Below are positions 1 to 8,176 of a DNA stretch of 30,583 bases, in pieces. The position numbers were made by a program, and so were the translations under genes. The notes below the pieces were generated by a model. It was not told the DNA's origin. It did not search any database and worked only from the letters and a program-made list of their open reading frames with translations. Position 1 is the stretch's first letter. Every line of letters starts with the position of its first letter. This stretch comes from an uncultured Steroidobacter sp. (lineage in GTDB: Bacteria; Pseudomonadota; Gammaproteobacteria; Steroidobacterales; Steroidobacteraceae). The DNA lies in assembly GCA_946478975.1 (NCBI GenBank), contig CAMLEO010000050.1, positions 1-30,583 of the forward strand, read 5' to 3'.

Positions 1-714
1 GGCGCCGCAGACGTGGATGACGGCGGCGAGGTCTTGTTTTTGTTTGAGAGTGGCGTTGCGGATGTGATTGCGGCCGAGGATGGTGGCAATGCGACGGTCG
101 AGATAGGCGGAAGTCATCTCCACCGCGTGCGAGGGAATCACGCGAAGATAAAGGCTGTTGAACCAGCAGGAGCGGAAGTCGTGCCACGGGCCGTCATCCA
201 CGACGACGTGATCGTGAATGCACAAGCGGCTGGTCTCGTCGAACGTGCCATCAGTGATTTGATACATGCCGACCGCGCTCGATGCAGGGCGATACACATC
301 GAACGGCCGATGTGTGAACCGCCAGCGCCAGTAGGTGCGCACGATGGGGTTGCCGGACCCTTCAACCTGCGCCAGCGCAGCCAACAAATCGGGCGTGATG
401 GTCGCAGTGGAATGTTTGCTGAAGATCGGCGCATAGGACTGCCAGGTTTCCGCAGGCGTCTTGTACAACGTGCCGCTGACCGGAAAAAACAATTCCGAAG
501 GTTTGCGAATCACCTGGTAGATCCAGTTGATCGCAAACCACGACAGCACCGTCAGCAGCACCACCACGATCATTTGCAACGTGATCGGCGCGGTGCGCAG
601 GAATTTCAGCCAACGCTTGCGAGTGGCAGCTTTGGGCCACGGATTGGGCCAGGACTTCGGCCAGAGAGTGAGCTTGCGCGCGTTGCTACGGCGCTTGGGA
701 GGACGACGAGCCAT
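1..714 (-). CDS. Lytic transglycosylase-like membrane protein (SLT domain), 3' end cut by window
   Basis: Open from an ATG at 714 to the window edge, giving 238 codons with no stop, so the C-terminus is missing. The N-terminus is very basic (MARRPPKRRSNARK), followed by one membrane segment at about residues 42-62. The rest should be periplasmic. From about residue 108 it resembles the SLT/GEWL lysozyme-like fold: an LLAALAQVEGSGNP stretch whose Glu (about 118) fits the catalytic acid, then SAVGMYQITDGTF (about 146-158), the counterpart of the GLMQI/GxMQ motif. The family cleaves peptidoglycan glycan strands with formation of 1,6-anhydro ends. The role here is inferred from these motifs only. 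No cell-wall partner gene is seen, and the next gene on this strand (DUF4410) is separated by 55 bases. Confidence 0.75.
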   Translation of the reverse strand, partial: MARRPPKRRSNARKLTLWPKSWPNPWPKAATRKRWLKFLRTAPITLQMIVVVLLTVLSWFAINWIYQVIRKPSELFFPVSGTLYKTPAETWQSYAPIFSKHSTATITPDLLAALAQVEGSGNPIVRTYWRWRFTHRPFDVYRPASSAVGMYQITDGTFDETSRLCIHDHVVVDDGPWHDFRSCWFNSLYLRVIPSHAVEMTSAYLDRRIATILGRNHIRNATLKQKQDLAAVIHVCGA

Positions 715-769
715 GCGCCGTCACACCGCCTCGAAACAGCGGCCGTGACGGCGACCATGAACGATCGAA

Positions 770-1480
770 TCACTGCGCTGTGGATGGCTCGCCAGAGTCC
801 TGACCCTCGGAGTCTTTGCCCTTGCTCTCATCCTTGCGCCGGGATTTCTTCTTGTCCTGATCCGCATCTTCCTTGCCCGTCGGGCCGCCGACCGCAGTCG
901 GGTAATTCGCCTTGACGTAGTCGGTGATCATATCGGTGGTCCGAATCAGCATCGCCTTGTCGGTGGCACCATACGACCACGCCGCGCCCATCGCGTTCGC
1001 GTGTTGATAGAACTCGGGCTCGGCGATCACTTCGCCCGTCGCCGCGTCACTCAGTTTCACAGTCACCAACACCGCCGTGCCGCCAGCGAACGCGCCGGCC
1101 CAGAACCGCGCCTTGCCGCTGATGAACTTCACGTGCCGGATCGTCGGCTCGATCTTCAACGTACGCGGCGGCGTGCCCTTCGCGGGCTTGGCATTCCACT
1201 CGGCCAGCACCGGCGGCAAGCGTTCATCGAGGTTGGTTTGCAAACGCGTCTTGGCTTCCTCGTTCGCATCCTGGCCGGCATACGGCGCATCCATGGTGAA
1301 CGGCGCGAGTTCGAAACGATCGAATGCCTGCAGCGCCGTCGACGGCGGCGGATTGGTGACCGCCTTCGCTTCGATATAGTCGACGACTTCGCCTTCGGCC
1401 CACGAGCGCGTCGGCTGCTGCGCGGCGAGCGCCGCCAAAGTCACGATCAGAATCCGGCCCAGAACTCGATAACCTTGCAT
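770..1480 (-). CDS. DUF4410 domain-containing secreted protein
   Basis: 236 residues starting at an ATG with a GGAG motif 5 bases upstream. The N-terminus is a signal peptide (ILIVTLAALAAQQPTRSWA), so the protein is exported. The body has the DUF4410 pattern: a TALQAFDRFELAPF strand, an RTLKIEPTIRHVKF strand, a Gly/Ala-rich hydrophobic hairpin (FWAGAFAGGTAVLVTVKL), DAATGEVIAEPEF, and a final helix ending near ITDYVKANY. The last 40 residues are a charged Lys/Asp/Glu/Ser tail of low complexity. DUF4410 proteins are envelope-associated and of unknown function, so no function is assigned. It lies 41 bases downstream of the alpha/beta hydrolase gene on the same strand and could be co-transcribed with it. 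Confidence 0.8.
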   Translation of the reverse strand: MQGYRVLGRILIVTLAALAAQQPTRSWAEGEVVDYIEAKAVTNPPPSTALQAFDRFELAPFTMDAPYAGQDANEEAKTRLQTNLDERLPPVLAEWNAKPAKGTPPRTLKIEPTIRHVKFISGKARFWAGAFAGGTAVLVTVKLSDAATGEVIAEPEFYQHANAMGAAWSYGATDKAMLIRTTDMITDYVKANYPTAVGGPTGKEDADQDKKKSRRKDESKGKDSEGQDSGEPSTAQ

Positions 1481-1521
1481 GACGACTCCGACGCGGCACG
1501 TGCCACGTCAGGCAGCGCCGC

Positions 1522-2397
1522 TCACAGATAAGTATGGAACCACGCAGCGATCGAGCTGCGCAATGCTTCGACGTTCCCTGTATCGACCCAGGCGTGTGCC
1601 AGACCGGGCATCACGGTGAGCTGCAAACGCTGCGAAGCCTTGGCGTCCGCGTACAGCGGCTGCAACGATTCATGCAACGAGATTGCGAAGGACGGCGTCA
1701 GCATTGCATCGTCGGCACCCTGCACGATCAGCAACGCGGGCGGCGGTTCGCCGGCGGCAAGCTCCTTTGCCCTGCTCACAGCATCCGAGCGGTGCGCGAG
1801 TCTACGCGTCGCCTCCGTCCACTCATATGACCCTTTAGTGACCCGCTCGTACGCCTTGACGGACGCGCTCAAACCTGTTGACGCGTTCAACGTCACAACC
1901 GTGCCGATCGGCACATCGCGCTCGGCGAGCGCATAGAGTGCGGCCGCGCCGCCGGCGGAGAATCCAAACAAACCGATCGCTGCGCCGTGGCGCATGCAAC
2001 CGTGTTGTTCGAGAGCACGCACGACGGACGGCAGCTCCTTTGCAGCGCCCAGGATGATTGGCTCGAACACGAGTGTGCCCAGGTCTTGTTTCTGCCGACG
2101 GCCGAGCTCGCCGTCGGGCAGCGCGCGAGAACCAAACATTGGCAGGCCGAGATAGACCTTCACTGCCGGCACGTCGTCGAGCGGCAAGGCGTTCATGAGA
2201 GCGAGCTCGCTCGATGGTGGGCCAAAGCCGTGCCACAGGATGATGGGCGGCTGGGTTGTTTGTTTTGGAATGCGAATGAGCGCGGGCGTTGGGCCCAGCT
2301 TTGTTGTTATGACGGTGTCGGGGGTGGAGCAGTTGAAGTCATCGCTCCAGGCGTGAGTCGCTGTGATTAGCAAACAAATGCATAGGAGCGTGCGCAT
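1522..2397 (-). CDS. Secreted alpha/beta hydrolase (dienelactone-hydrolase-like)
   Basis: 291 residues. The first 18 form a signal peptide (LLCICLLITATHAWS), suggesting a periplasmic or secreted enzyme. The hydrolase fold is shown by the oxyanion strand PPIILWHGFG (about 50-59), the nucleophile elbow GLFGFSAGGAA with Ser at about 147, an acid in VQGADDAML (Asp 229 or 230) and the base in MPGLAHAW (His 268). These would form a Ser-Asp-His triad acting on an ester, lactone or similar bond; the substrate cannot be read from sequence. No clear Shine-Dalgarno precedes the ATG. The gene starts 28 bases from the left end of the inverted-repeat element at 2426-2585, so its promoter must lie within or beyond that element, or it is read through from the sensor gene. 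Confidence 0.8.
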   Translation of the reverse strand: MRTLLCICLLITATHAWSDDFNCSTPDTVITTKLGPTPALIRIPKQTTQPPIILWHGFGPPSSELALMNALPLDDVPAVKVYLGLPMFGSRALPDGELGRRQKQDLGTLVFEPIILGAAKELPSVVRALEQHGCMRHGAAIGLFGFSAGGAAALYALAERDVPIGTVVTLNASTGLSASVKAYERVTKGSYEWTEATRRLAHRSDAVSRAKELAAGEPPPALLIVQGADDAMLTPSFAISLHESLQPLYADAKASQRLQLTVMPGLAHAWVDTGNVEALRSSIAAWFHTYL

Positions 2398-2425
2398 GGG
2401 CGGGAGTATAGCGTTGTGGCCGGAA

Positions 2426-2585
2426 GACCCACCCCCTGGCCCCCTCCCGTGCCCGGGAGGGGGAAATTCTATTTTTTTCTCCCCTGCGGGGAGCCGCTCC
2501 GGAGGAGCTCTCTATTTGCCGGCGAGGGTAAAAAAACCAAAAGAGTTTCCCCCTCCCGTATCGGGAGGGGGCCAGGGGGTGGGTC
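2426..2585. repeat. REPIN/MITE-like element with perfect 24-bp terminal inverted repeats
   Basis: The two ends, 2426-2449 and 2562-2585, are exact reverse complements (24 of 24). Each end is also half of a local hairpin: CCCCCTCCCG/CGGGAGGGGG at 2440-2463 on the left and at 2549-2571 on the right. The element is therefore two GC-rich hairpins facing each other about 85 bases apart, the arrangement of REP doublets (REPINs). The interior has a further hairpin (CTCCCC-tgc-GGGGAG, 2479-2493) and A/T runs at 2472-2478 and 2530-2536. There is no coding potential inside. The right end stops exactly at the TAG of the sensor gene. It could also act as an mRNA 3' stabiliser or terminator. Whether it is a dispersed family cannot be judged from one copy. 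Confidence 0.75.
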
Positions 2586-4940
2586 CTACTCTTCCTCTTC
2601 GACCGGCTCAACCGGCTTCGGCGCCGGCGCCTCGGCGAACACCAGTCGGAACACGACGCCGCCGCCGGGGCGGGGGTCGTTGTTGGCACCGGAACCGATG
2701 CCGGGCGACAGCTCGCGGGAGACGAATATTCCAATGCCCGACCCGACCTTGCCCGCATTCATGAAGGGCTCGAACACGCGCTTCGAATCCGCGGGGCCGA
2801 CGGCGGTGCCGCGGTCGATGATGTCGAGGTAACGGCGCTGGGTCTTGGTGCTGCGGCCGACGCGCACTTCGACCGGATCGGTTGCGTTGCTCGCGCGGCC
2901 GTACTTCAACAAGTCGGAGCACAGGGTCCAGACGAGCTTATGCAGATGCGACGGATCCGCGCGCACCGGCAGGCTTTCTCTCGGCACGTTCAGCCGCAAC
3001 GTGTCCTGGTCGATCTCCTCGGTCAGCCAGAACTCGCTGACGAATTCCTTGGTCCACGATGCGAGATCGACGCGCTCCAGGCGCGGCGTATCGGCGCGGC
3101 CGAATTGGAGCGCGTTGCCGATGATGATGCGCAGGCGCGGGTCGTCCTTGGTCAGCATGCTGCTCGGGAGCTTCGGAGGTTCACGCCGCGCCGGCGCAGG
3201 AGGCGCGGACGGTGCTGGCGGCGGAGGAGCAGCAACCGCAGGCGCCGGCGGCGGCAACTTCGGCTGCGCTTTGGGCTGCAGCTTGGGCTGGACCTTCGGC
3301 TGCGGTTTGGATTGCGCCTTCGGTTGTGCCTTCTGCTGCGGCTTGGGCTGCGGCTTGGGATTTTCCCAAGGAGAAATTTCCTGAAGCGCAGCTCGATATG
3401 AGTTTTGTCGCGCGAGGTTTTCTCGCAGCGAACTGGCGCGATCGACCTCGGGCTCCGGATCGTCGGCGACCGTCACGGCGCGCGGCGGCGGTGGCGGATT
3501 CTTCGGGCGACGCTCGCCGTCCCTGAACGGATCCGCGCGGAAAGGATCTTGTTTCGGCTCGCTCGGACGCAGCGCGCTCGCAGGCGCGAGACCGGCGCCG
3601 AACAGGCTCTCTTCGAATGCGGGCTCGCGGGGCGGGCGAGCAGGCTCTCGTCGACGTTCGCGCGGAGGAGGCGCGCCAGATGAATAGGACGGCTCGAACG
3701 GCCGCTCCCGAGCCGCGTTCGCATACGGGGATTCCAACGCCCGCTGCTTCGGCGCGCTGACCGCATAGGGAGAATCGTACTCGCGGCCCTGCGCGACGCT
3801 GGCGAATGCGCCCTCTGACACGCCGACACTCACGAGCTCTTCGCGAACGACTTCGCGCGCAATCGGCGCGGGCTCGCGAGGCACGGGCTTGTTGTTCACC
3901 TGAATCGCCGCCGGCACCATCGTGTCGGGCGACCACACCGGCATGCGGCTCTTGTCGTCGACGAAGATCAGCGCCGACCCCTGCGAGCTGCCTTCGAGCG
4001 AGACGAACTTCAGCTGCAGGCGCGAGCCGTCCGCGCCGAGCATGTTCGGCGAGCTGCGGTTCTCGTCGCAGTAGTAGCTGCGCCAGGTTTCGAGCAGGTT
4101 CGACAGCCGCGGCGAGACTTCATCGAGCCGCGAGCCGTTCATCACGTCGCCGCCCATCAGTGACATAGTCGCCGACTGGCTGATCAGGGTGATCCGGTTC
4201 TCGCCATCGACGACCAGCACGCCTTCGCGCAGATGATCGGCGATGGAACGGTGCAGCTCGTTGAGATCGCCGGCGTCGGCTTCACGCTGCCGGACCAGCT
4301 CCTCGTTTTGCCGCAGCACTCGCGCGAGCTGGGAAATCCCCAAGCCGATGATGACCATGAGCGCGGCGGAGATCGCGGCCGAAGAGAAGTCGCCGACCGC
4401 ATCGTTGTTGGCCAGGAGCGAGATCGCAGGCTGAATGAGCATCGCGAAGCTCGCGCCGAGCGCGATGGACATCGCCAGCCGGCGCCGCAGGATGAAACTG
4501 GTCGCGCCGACCGAGAGGGTGACCAGCGCCGCGATGCCGACGTTCACGCCGCCGCTCGCGTAATTCAGCAGCGACAGCACCAGCACGTCCGCGAACACGC
4601 CGGTCCAGGTCTGCAGCACGATATCGGGGTTGCGCTTGCGGATCGCGCCGATCGAGATCACCGCATATAGAAAGTATGCCGTGGCCGCGCCGGCGAACAG
4701 CGCCGGGTCCAGCTGGCCGATGGTCTCCGGCATGATGGACACGAACAAAGTGGCCAGCGCCGAAGACGCCAGCAGCCGGAGCCCATTCACGAAGCCGAGC
4801 ACGCGCCATGACAGCTCGGCCGTCGACACAGGCAAAAAAATCTCCGGCATCGATGCCACTGCGGCGTCTTCCTCCCATTTAAGCCGGGAGTTCGCCTGCT
4901 TCCCAGCTACGGTTTCACGCAGCGACACGCCGACGCTCAC
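2586..4940 (-). CDS. PilS-like membrane sensor protein with degenerate kinase core (no phospho-acceptor His)
   Basis: 784 residues from a GTG at 4940; an internal ATG at 4850 (residue 31) is a credible alternative, and neither has a strong ribosome site. About six hydrophobic segments at 45-205 open with SWRVLGFVNGLRLL, as in the type IV pilus sensor PilS. A short coiled coil (205-230) and a PAS-like domain (about 232-330, EGVLVVDGENRITLIS) follow. Residues 330-595 are a disordered Pro/Arg/Lys/Gln linker including a KPQ/KAQ repeat (528-563). The C-terminus has the second HisKA helix (PRLRIIIGNALQFGRAD) and an ATPase domain with an F box (VFEPF, 722) and a G2 box (GSGIGIF, 733). The first HisKA helix with its His is absent, and the N box reads LCSDLLKYG, with Asp where Asn is usual. 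No response regulator gene is adjacent. Autokinase activity is therefore doubtful. Confidence 0.8.
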   Translation of the reverse strand: MSVGVSLRETVAGKQANSRLKWEEDAAVASMPEIFLPVSTAELSWRVLGFVNGLRLLASSALATLFVSIMPETIGQLDPALFAGAATAYFLYAVISIGAIRKRNPDIVLQTWTGVFADVLVLSLLNYASGGVNVGIAALVTLSVGATSFILRRRLAMSIALGASFAMLIQPAISLLANNDAVGDFSSAAISAALMVIIGLGISQLARVLRQNEELVRQREADAGDLNELHRSIADHLREGVLVVDGENRITLISQSATMSLMGGDVMNGSRLDEVSPRLSNLLETWRSYYCDENRSSPNMLGADGSRLQLKFVSLEGSSQGSALIFVDDKSRMPVWSPDTMVPAAIQVNNKPVPREPAPIAREVVREELVSVGVSEGAFASVAQGREYDSPYAVSAPKQRALESPYANAARERPFEPSYSSGAPPPRERRREPARPPREPAFEESLFGAGLAPASALRPSEPKQDPFRADPFRDGERRPKNPPPPPRAVTVADDPEPEVDRASSLRENLARQNSYRAALQEISPWENPKPQPKPQQKAQPKAQSKPQPKVQPKLQPKAQPKLPPPAPAVAAPPPPAPSAPPAPARREPPKLPSSMLTKDDPRLRIIIGNALQFGRADTPRLERVDLASWTKEFVSEFWLTEEIDQDTLRLNVPRESLPVRADPSHLHKLVWTLCSDLLKYGRASNATDPVEVRVGRSTKTQRRYLDIIDRGTAVGPADSKRVFEPFMNAGKVGSGIGIFVSRELSPGIGSGANNDPRPGGGVVFRLVFAEAPAPKPVEPVEEEE
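3252..3359 (-). repeat. Lys-Pro/Ala-Gln repeat tract inside the PilS-like gene
   Basis: The coding strand specifies about a dozen three-residue KPQ, KAQ, KVQ or KLQ units in a row (residues 528-563), followed by a Pro/Ala-rich run up to about residue 590. At the DNA level this is an imperfect 9-base repeat. It sits where the His-containing dimerisation helix of a PilS kinase would be expected. Confidence 0.7.
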
Positions 4941-5145
4941 CGCGCCACGTCGCTATATGCTCGAATCGTTTCTCTATCGTCTGCGTCCGGACAGCAAAAT
5001 CCGCTGCCTGGCCTCGCCCGCGCGCGCCGTGCGCTGTCGCAATACCTGCCCGATTCAGCCAGCACTCTGGCCGGCTCTAGACGCTCCGCGACGGCAAGGA
5101 TAGCGTACCGGCCCTGTTTTCGAGCCCACCCAAGCTGAGGGATCT

Positions 5146-7233
5146 ATGCGACAGCTGATGCTCGCCTTTGCGATGTTCTGTTCCGCCACGCCTTGGTCGC
5201 TAGCGACGGCAGCGCCGCCGGACGCGCCGACCAAAACGTTCCAGGGCCGTGACCTGTTCGGTCTGCAGTACGCAGCGGATCCACAGATTCGTCCCGACGG
5301 GCGCGCGATCGCCTACTCGCGCATGGCGTTCGACATCATGAACGACCGTGCCCACGGCTCGATCTGGCTGATCGACACCGAAACCGACACGCAGACGCCG
5401 GTGGTGACGGGCAGCGGCTCGCACAACTCGCCGCGCTGGTCGCCGAAAGGTGACCGGCTCGCCTATGTCTCGACCGCCGAAGATGGCCGGCCGCAGCTGT
5501 TCGTGCGCTGGATGAACAGCGGCCAGACCGCGCGCCTCGCCGAACTGCTCGACGGGCCGGACTCGCTGACCTGGTCGCCCGACGGCAAGTGGATCGCGTT
5601 CACGATGTTCGCGCCGGATTCCAAGTCGCCGCTGGGCGAGGCGCCGCCGAAGCCTGAGAACGCGCAGTGGGCCGCGCCGCTGGAAGTGATCACCGACATT
5701 ACCTATCGCGCCGACGGCGCCGGTTACCTGAAGCCCGGCTACACGCATGTATATGTGGTGCCGGCCGAGGGCGGCGCGCCGCGCCAGCTGACGTTCGGTG
5801 CATTCAATGAAGCCGGCCCGCTGTCATGGGCGCCGGACAGCAGCTACATCGTCGCCACCGGCAATCGCGGCGAGAACTGGCGGCGCGAACCGGTGAACAC
5901 CGAGCTCTATCGCATCTCGCTCGCGGACGGCGCGATCACGCCGCTCACCCAGCGGAACGGCCCGGACACGAGCGGTCGCGTCTCGCCGGACGGCAAGTCG
6001 ATCGCCTACCTGAGCTTCGACGACAAGCTCATGGGCTATCAAAACCTCGAACTGCACTTGATGAATGCGGACGGCAGCAACTCACGCTCGCTCACCGCAT
6101 CGTTGGACCGCTCCATCGATAACGTCGAATGGGCAGCGGACGGCCGCGCTCTGTATATCCAGTACGTCGATCACGCCATCACCAAGGTGGCGCGCGTTGC
6201 GCTCAACGGCCGCGTGGAACCCGTCGTGCAGGGCTTGAGCGGCTCGGGGCTGGATCGCCCGTACAGCGGCGGCGCTTTCACCGTCGCGGACAACGGCACG
6301 ATCGCGTTCACCAGCGGCTCGACCTCGCGCCCGTCGGATGTTTCCATGGCGCGCGCTGGCAAAACCAAACAACTCACGAATCTCAGCGATGCCCTGCTCG
6401 CCCACAAAACCCTGGCGCAGGTGCAGCCGCTGAAGGTGAAGTCCTCCTTCGACCAGCGCGACATCGACGCCTGGGTGGTGCTGCCGCCGGACTTCGATCG
6501 CAACAAGAAATATCCGCTGATCCTGGAAATTCACGGCGGCCCGTTTGCCTCCTACGCGCCGTTGTTCGCGACGGATTATCAGTTGTATGCCGCGGCGGGC
6601 TACGTCGTGCTCTACACCAATCCGCGCGGTTCAACGTCCTATGGTTATGAGTTCGCGAACCTGATTCATCACAAGTATCCCGGCAACGACTACGACGATT
6701 TAATGAGCGCCGTCGACGCCGCGATCGCTCAAGGCTATGTCGATACCAACAATCTGTTCGTGACTGGCGGCTCGGGCGGCGGCGTGCTGACGGCGTGGAT
6801 CGTCGGCAAGACGACGCGCTTCGCGGCGGCGGCGACGCAGAAGCCGGTGATCAACTGGACCAGCACGGTGCTGACGACGGATATCACCACGTTCATGCCC
6901 AAGTACTGGTTCGACAAGATGCCTTGGGAAGATCCGAACACGTATTGGGAACGTTCGCCGCTGTCGCTGGTGGGCAAGGTGAAAACGCCGACGCTGGTGG
7001 TGGTCGGCGACCAGGACTTCCGCACCCCGGTCAGCGACTCGGAGCAGTACTACATGGCGCTGCAGCTCGCCGGCGTGCCCACTGGGCTGGTGAAAGTGCC
7101 GGGCGCTTCGCACGGCGGCTTTACCGCTCGCCCGTCGCAGTCGGCGGCGAAGGCCAGCGCCATCCTGGCGTGGTTCGAGAAATATAAGAACAAGGGCCAG
7201 GCGGGCGGCACGCAGTCGGCGGTGGCGCCGTAG
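5146..7233 (+). CDS. S9 family prolyl-oligopeptidase-type peptidase, exported
   Basis: 695 residues with a signal peptide cleaved near ATAAPPDA (about residue 23) and an AGGGAT ribosome site just upstream of the ATG. Residues 35-420 hold repeated WSPDGK/VSPDGK-type blades (97-101, 143-147, 280-283), the WD40-like propeller that filters substrates in S9 enzymes. The C-terminal catalytic domain (about 430-690) has EIHGGPFASY, YTNPRGSTSYGYEF, the nucleophile motif GGSGGG with Ser 543, the acid in VVGDQDFRTP (Asp 624) and the base in PGASHGGF (His 656). Such enzymes cut short peptides or acyl-peptides, here probably in the periplasm. It is a single-gene unit that ends at a strong bidirectional terminator. 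Confidence 0.92.
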   Translation: MRQLMLAFAMFCSATPWSLATAAPPDAPTKTFQGRDLFGLQYAADPQIRPDGRAIAYSRMAFDIMNDRAHGSIWLIDTETDTQTPVVTGSGSHNSPRWSPKGDRLAYVSTAEDGRPQLFVRWMNSGQTARLAELLDGPDSLTWSPDGKWIAFTMFAPDSKSPLGEAPPKPENAQWAAPLEVITDITYRADGAGYLKPGYTHVYVVPAEGGAPRQLTFGAFNEAGPLSWAPDSSYIVATGNRGENWRREPVNTELYRISLADGAITPLTQRNGPDTSGRVSPDGKSIAYLSFDDKLMGYQNLELHLMNADGSNSRSLTASLDRSIDNVEWAADGRALYIQYVDHAITKVARVALNGRVEPVVQGLSGSGLDRPYSGGAFTVADNGTIAFTSGSTSRPSDVSMARAGKTKQLTNLSDALLAHKTLAQVQPLKVKSSFDQRDIDAWVVLPPDFDRNKKYPLILEIHGGPFASYAPLFATDYQLYAAAGYVVLYTNPRGSTSYGYEFANLIHHKYPGNDYDDLMSAVDAAIAQGYVDTNNLFVTGGSGGGVLTAWIVGKTTRFAAAATQKPVINWTSTVLTTDITTFMPKYWFDKMPWEDPNTYWERSPLSLVGKVKTPTLVVVGDQDFRTPVSDSEQYYMALQLAGVPTGLVKVPGASHGGFTARPSQSAAKASAILAWFEKYKNKGQAGGTQSAVAP

Positions 7234-7259
7234 CCAAGTCAACAGGACATCACGCGCAT

Positions 7260-7291
7260 AAAAAAAGGCCGGACACTGTCCGGCCTTTTTC
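7260..7291. terminator. Bidirectional rho-independent terminator
   Basis: A 13-bp stem with a 3-base loop: AAAAAGGCCGGAC at 7262-7274 pairs with GTCCGGCCTTTTT at 7278-7290. The stem has an A run on the left and a T run on the right, so it can terminate transcription in both directions. It lies 26 bases after the S9 peptidase stop and 20 bases beyond the stop of the convergent GlsB/YeaQ gene, serving both. Confidence 0.9.
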
Positions 7292-7310
7292 GTATTGCTT
7301 GCAGCATCTG

Positions 7311-7577
7311 CTAACGCACGCTGCCTCGACGGAACAAATTGACGATGGCGAGCAGGATCACTGCACCCAGCAACGACACCAGGAATGTCGCCAACGTTAT
7401 GCCTTCATTGATCGTGCCCACCCCGACCATCGGCGAGACGATGAAGCCCGCCAGCAACGCGCCGACGATGCCTACGATGACGTTCAACAGAATGCCCTGC
7501 TGCGCGTCCGTCCGCATGATGATGCTGGCCAACCAGCCAACCACACCGCCAACGATCAACCAGACCAGAATACCCAT
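7311..7577 (-). CDS. GlsB/YeaQ/YmgE family stress-response membrane protein
   Basis: 88 residues, nearly all hydrophobic, forming three membrane segments: about 3-21, 29-48 and 60-80. The start MGILVWLIVGGVVGWLAS and the motif QQGILLNVIVGIVGALLAGF are typical of the GlsB/YeaQ (transglycosylase-associated protein) family. Family members are small inner-membrane proteins often induced by stress; the molecular role is not known. The start is supported by an AGGAGGG ribosome site a few bases upstream of the ATG. The gene shares the terminator at 7260-7291 with the convergent peptidase gene. Confidence 0.92.
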   Translation of the reverse strand: MGILVWLIVGGVVGWLASIIMRTDAQQGILLNVIVGIVGALLAGFIVSPMVGVGTINEGITLATFLVSLLGAVILLAIVNLFRRGSVR

Positions 7578-7659
7578 ATACCCTCCTCGGGCCGCCGATA
7601 ACCACTATCGACGACGAAATGACGCGAGGTACGGGTTGGTTCCCGCGCGACCGAGGAGA

Positions 7660-8028
7660 TTAGTCGGTAAAGCGTGACACCAGACGTGCAATCACGGCCT
7701 GGCGCGGGCGGTCCGGTAAATATCGCACAGCGACCGTGCTGCCGATCGCCGGCAGCGACGCCTTTGGCTCGCCGGCAACACGACGGTCGACATGACAACC
7801 GCGCACCGGGCCGGCAACACCGACCGGCTCGAACTCAAAATAGATACGAGTGAACGCGCCGTAGAGCTTCGGCCGCCAGATGTGAATTACGCGGCCATGC
7901 GCGGCCTGGCCGCGCTTGAGAATTTCCAGCTGTTCCTTCGCCGCGCGCGAGGCGGTCAAACAGGACAGCACGGCCGCCGCCATGGCGCCGGACAGGAAGG
8001 CGATAATGGGCATCAATTCTGCGGACAT
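7660..8028 (-). CDS. Small membrane protein, DUF3592-like
   Basis: 122 residues from the ATG at 8028; the frame is open upstream to a GTG at 8076, but the ATG places the hydrophobic segment (about 6-25) directly at the N-terminus. After the membrane segment comes a beta-rich soluble part: GRVIHIWRPKLYG, then TRIYFEFEP, a loop, and GSTVAVRYLPDRPRQAVIA near the end. This order (GxV, strand, then G..V.V.Y.P..P..A.I) is that of DUF3592. The function is unknown. No clear Shine-Dalgarno is seen, and the link to the neighbouring GlsB and MBL genes is not obvious. Confidence 0.6.
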   Translation of the reverse strand: MSAELMPIIAFLSGAMAAAVLSCLTASRAAKEQLEILKRGQAAHGRVIHIWRPKLYGAFTRIYFEFEPVGVAGPVRGCHVDRRVAGEPKASLPAIGSTVAVRYLPDRPRQAVIARLVSRFTD

Positions 8029-8176
8029 GAGAGTGGGTTCCAAACGGGAATCGGACGCAGGATGCGGCAGACGCACTGCGACCTTCAGTGCAGTGGATCA
8101 CGATCCGCCGCGTGAGTCCTTGAGGTGAATCCTGAAAGTGCCTGGCCTCGCAGCGCGTGCACTGATTTTTCCGACG

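Noticed and set aside
3252..3359. KPQ repeat tract as a separate structural gene or antisense Cys/Gly-rich peptide gene on the plus strand (2845-3384)
   Set aside because: The minus-strand frame is continuous with the membrane and ATPase domains of the sensor. The plus-strand Gly/Cys-rich translation is a by-product of the repeat.
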